Position numbers and translations under genes: made by a program
Part shown: in pieces, positions 4,373 through 6,565 of the stretch
Position numbering within the stretch: the first letter of the stretch is position 1
Layout of the letters: every line of letters starts with the position of its first letter
Notes under the pieces: generated by a model
What the model was told of the DNA's origin: nothing
The model's database searches: none
What the model saw: only the letters and a program-made list of their open reading frames with translations
Assembly: GCA_012510865.1 (NCBI GenBank)
Contig: JAAZHF010000317.1
Coordinates: forward strand, 1-6,565
Length of the DNA: 6,565 bases
Source of the DNA: Gammaproteobacteria bacterium
GTDB taxonomy: Bacteria > Pseudomonadota > Gammaproteobacteria > Xanthomonadales > Xanthomonadaceae
Direction of reading: 5' to 3'

Positions 4373-6565
4373 TCACCGCATCTCCACGGGCAGCGCAGTG
4401 GGTGCCGGCGGCTTCCTGGCCAGTTGCCGCTGCTTGATCAGCGAGTACAGCGCCGGGATCACGACCAGGGTCAGCACCGTGGACGACACCATGCCGCCCA
4501 CCATCGGCGCGGCGATACGACGCATGACCTCGGAGCCGGTGCCGCTGCTCCACATGATCGGCAGCAGGCCAGCCATGATCGCCACCACGGTCATCATCTT
4601 CGGACGTACACGGTCGACCGCGCCTTCGATGATCGCTTCGCGCAGGTCGCCAGCATCCAGCGAGCGGCCTTCGGCCTGCCTCTGCGCGGCGCGCGCCTCC
4701 AGCGCGTGGTCGAGGTAGATCAGCATGACCACGCCGGTTTCAGCTGCGACGCCGGCCAGCGCGATGAAGCCGACGATTACCGCGACGCTGGTGTTGTAGT
4801 CGAGCAGCCACATCAACCACACGCCGCCGACCAGTGCGAAGGGCACCGACAGCATCACGATCAACGACTCGGTGACCCGGCGGAAGTTGAGGTACAGCAG
4901 CAGGAAGATCAGCGCCAGCGTCACGGGGATGACAACGCGCATCTTGTCGGCGGCGCGCTGCATGTATTCGTACTGACCGCTCCAGGTCACGTAATAGCCC
5001 GGTGGGAACTGCACCTGTTCGCTGACCGCCTCCTGCGCAGCCTTCACGTAGCGGCCGAGATCGCTCTCGCGGGTATCGACGTAGATGTAAGCCGCCAGCA
5101 TCGCGTTCTCGGTGCGGATGCTCGGCGCCCCCTTCCTGACCTCGATCTGCGCCAGTTCGCCGAGCGGCACCTGGGCGCCGCCGGGGACCGGCACCAGGAC
5201 CTGGCTGCCGATCCGATGCGGATCGTCGCGCAGCTCGCGTGGATAGCGCACGCTCGCGCTGAAGCGCTCACGGCCCTGGAGGATGGTGGTGACGATCTCG
5301 CCGCCGAGCGCGGCCGCCACCACGTCCTGCACCTCGCCCAGGGTTACGCCGTACTGCGCCAGGCGGCCCAGGTCGGGGGTGATGTCGAGGTAGTAGGCGC
5401 CGGTCAGGCGTTCGGCGAACGCGCTGGTCGTCCCCGGCACCTCCCGCACCACCGCTTCGATCTCGGTGGCCAGCGCGTCGAGTTGCTCCAGATCCGTGCC
5501 GAAGAGCTTGATGCCCACGGGCGTGCGGATCCCGGTGGCCAGCATGTCGGTGCGGGCCTTGATCGGCATCGTCCAGGAGTTGGCCACGCCCGGGAACTTC
5601 AGCGCCTCGTCCATCTCTGCGATGAGCTTGTCGGTGGTCATGCCGTCGCGCCATTCGTCCTCGGGCTTGAGGTTGATGACGGTCTCGAACATCTCCAGCG
5701 GGGCCGGGTCGGTGGCGGTCAGGGCGCGACCCGCCTTGCCGAACACCGACTCCACTTCCGGGAAGCCCTTGATGATCCGGTCCTGCTGCTGCAGCAGCTC
5801 CGAGGCCTTGGTCACCGACATGCCCGGGAGCGACGTGGGCATGTACAGCAGCGTGCCCTCGTTGAGCGTGGGCATGAACTCGCTGCCCAGGCGCGATGCC
5901 GGCCACAGGCTGGCGAACAGGGCGACCAGCGCGATCGCGATCGTGGCCATCCGGTACCGCAGGACCACGTTGATCACGGGCCGGTAGGCCGCGACCAGGA
6001 ACCGGTTCACCGGATTCTTCTGCTCGGGCACGATCTTGCCGCGCACGAACAGCAGCATGAGCACCGGCACCAGGGTCACCGACAACAGCGCGCCGCCGGC
6101 CATGGCGAAGGTCTTGGTGAAGGCCAGCGGCTTGAACAGGCGCCCTTCCTGCGCCTCCAGCGCGAACACCGGAAGGAAGGAGACCGTGATGATCATCAGG
6201 CTGAAGAACAGCGCCGGCCCGACTTCGCGGCAGGCGTCGATGATCAGCTGGGCCCGGCTGCGGGAGCCGTCGGAGCGTTCGATGTGCTTGTGCGCGTTTT
6301 CGATCATCACGATCGCCGCATCGACCATCACGCCGATCGAGATCGCGATGCCGCCCAGGCTCATGATGTTGGAGTTCATGCCCAGCGCACGCATGGCGAT
6401 GACCGCGATCGGCACCCACACCGGCAGCATGACGCTCGCGACCAGCGCGCTGCGCGCATTGAACAGGAACAGCAGGCACCCCAGCGCGACGATCAGGCTC
6501 TCCTCGAGCAAGGTCGTGCGCAGGGTCTTGATGGCGCGCACGATGAGATCGGACCGGTCGTAGAC
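4373..6565 (-). CDS. cusA: CusA/SilA-type Cu+/Ag+ RND efflux pump, N-terminus cut by window edge
   Basis: Visible are 730 residues, with the frame open to the right edge; by matching to E. coli CusA (1047 residues) about 320 N-terminal residues, including helix 1 and the first part of the periplasmic porter domain, lie outside. It is the inner-membrane, proton-driven subunit of a CusCBA-like tripartite pump. Residue numbers are of the visible part. VMVDAAIVMIENAHK (79-93) carries Asp82, equivalent to CusA Asp405, and is the signature of the monovalent-metal group. Glu609 (GVAAETGVVM) and Lys656 (RVRPKMM) match CusA Glu939 and Lys984. Met242 (LLYMPTSLPG), Met292 (APLEMFE) and Met341 (ARTDMLATG) are spaced 50 and 49 apart, as are CusA Met573, Met623 and Met672. 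The rest follows CusA closely through the final helices (AGLLPIMWSSGTGSEVM; IPALYSLIK). Partner cusB/cusC genes would be expected upstream, beyond 6565. Confidence 0.95.
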   Translation of the reverse strand, partial: VYDRSDLIVRAIKTLRTTLLEESLIVALGCLLFLFNARSALVASVMLPVWVPIAVIAMRALGMNSNIMSLGGIAISIGVMVDAAIVMIENAHKHIERSDGSRSRAQLIIDACREVGPALFFSLMIITVSFLPVFALEAQEGRLFKPLAFTKTFAMAGGALLSVTLVPVLMLLFVRGKIVPEQKNPVNRFLVAAYRPVINVVLRYRMATIAIALVALFASLWPASRLGSEFMPTLNEGTLLYMPTSLPGMSVTKASELLQQQDRIIKGFPEVESVFGKAGRALTATDPAPLEMFETVINLKPEDEWRDGMTTDKLIAEMDEALKFPGVANSWTMPIKARTDMLATGIRTPVGIKLFGTDLEQLDALATEIEAVVREVPGTTSAFAERLTGAYYLDITPDLGRLAQYGVTLGEVQDVVAAALGGEIVTTILQGRERFSASVRYPRELRDDPHRIGSQVLVPVPGGAQVPLGELAQIEVRKGAPSIRTENAMLAAYIYVDTRESDLGRYVKAAQEAVSEQVQFPPGYYVTWSGQYEYMQRAADKMRVVIPVTLALIFLLLYLNFRRVTESLIVMLSVPFALVGGVWLMWLLDYNTSVAVIVGFIALAGVAAETGVVMLIYLDHALEARAAQRQAEGRSLDAGDLREAIIEGAVDRVRPKMMTVVAIMAGLLPIMWSSGTGSEVMRRIAAPMVGGMVSSTVLTLVVIPALYSLIKQRQLARKPPAPTALPVEMR

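Noticed and set aside
4203..4718. Plus-strand open frame crossing the cusA-regulator gap
   Set aside because: It would use the operator/promoter region and the cusA antisense strand as coding sequence; no motif and no good ribosome binding site seen.
5268..6479. Minus-strand open frame of 403 codons inside the pump gene
   Set aside because: Shifted-frame shadow of cusA with Gly/Arg/His-rich low-complexity translation; no sign of a frameshift in cusA itself.
1..6565. tRNA, rRNA, insertion sequence, CRISPR array or attachment site
   Set aside because: I looked for cloverleaf arms, transposase motifs, terminal inverted repeats and spaced repeats and found none I can support.

Overview
This is a GC-rich bacterial window (about two thirds G+C by eye). 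All seven recognisable genes lie on the minus strand, so the genes are read from position 6565 down to 1. The gene content and residue-level features suggest a gammaproteobacterium, possibly of the Xanthomonadaceae/Rhodanobacteraceae type, carrying a copper/silver resistance region. There is no phylogenetic marker gene, so the taxonomic guess is weak.

Region 6565-4373 is the C-terminal two thirds of a CusA/SilA-type RND efflux pump. The proton-relay residues and the complete Cu+/Ag+ methionine triad are visible. Region 4372-4204 is a spacer of 169 bases. It holds a terminator-like hairpin just after cusA and a textbook MerR-class promoter: TTGACC, 19-base spacer, TAGCCT, with a perfect 9-5-9 dyad across the spacer. 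This promoter faces a tight three-gene operon (4203-2722): a MerD-like MerR-family regulator, a two-helix DUF2933 protein with a histidine-rich tail, and a membrane protein of the isoprenylcysteine methyltransferase (ICMT) fold. The regulator and the DUF2933 gene overlap by 4 bases, and the next junction has a 1-base gap.

Downstream, after an 80-base gap, is a small exported protein of unknown function (2641-2222). An 81-base gap with a strong hairpin follows. Next comes a second coupled pair: a beta-CASP metallo-beta-lactamase-fold nuclease with an RNA-type active site (2140-755) and, overlapping it by 4 bases, a type 2 thymidine/AMP phosphorylase-like enzyme that runs off the left edge (758-1).

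Taken together, the right half reads as efflux of monovalent copper/silver plus a metal-responsive regulator that probably controls itself and two uncharacterised membrane proteins. The left half reads as a nucleic-acid degradation and nucleotide salvage module. Whether the two halves belong to one functional unit is not shown by the sequence; co-orientation and moderate spacing make read-through possible. The least described parts are the regulator/DUF2933/methyltransferase trio and the nuclease/phosphorylase pair.
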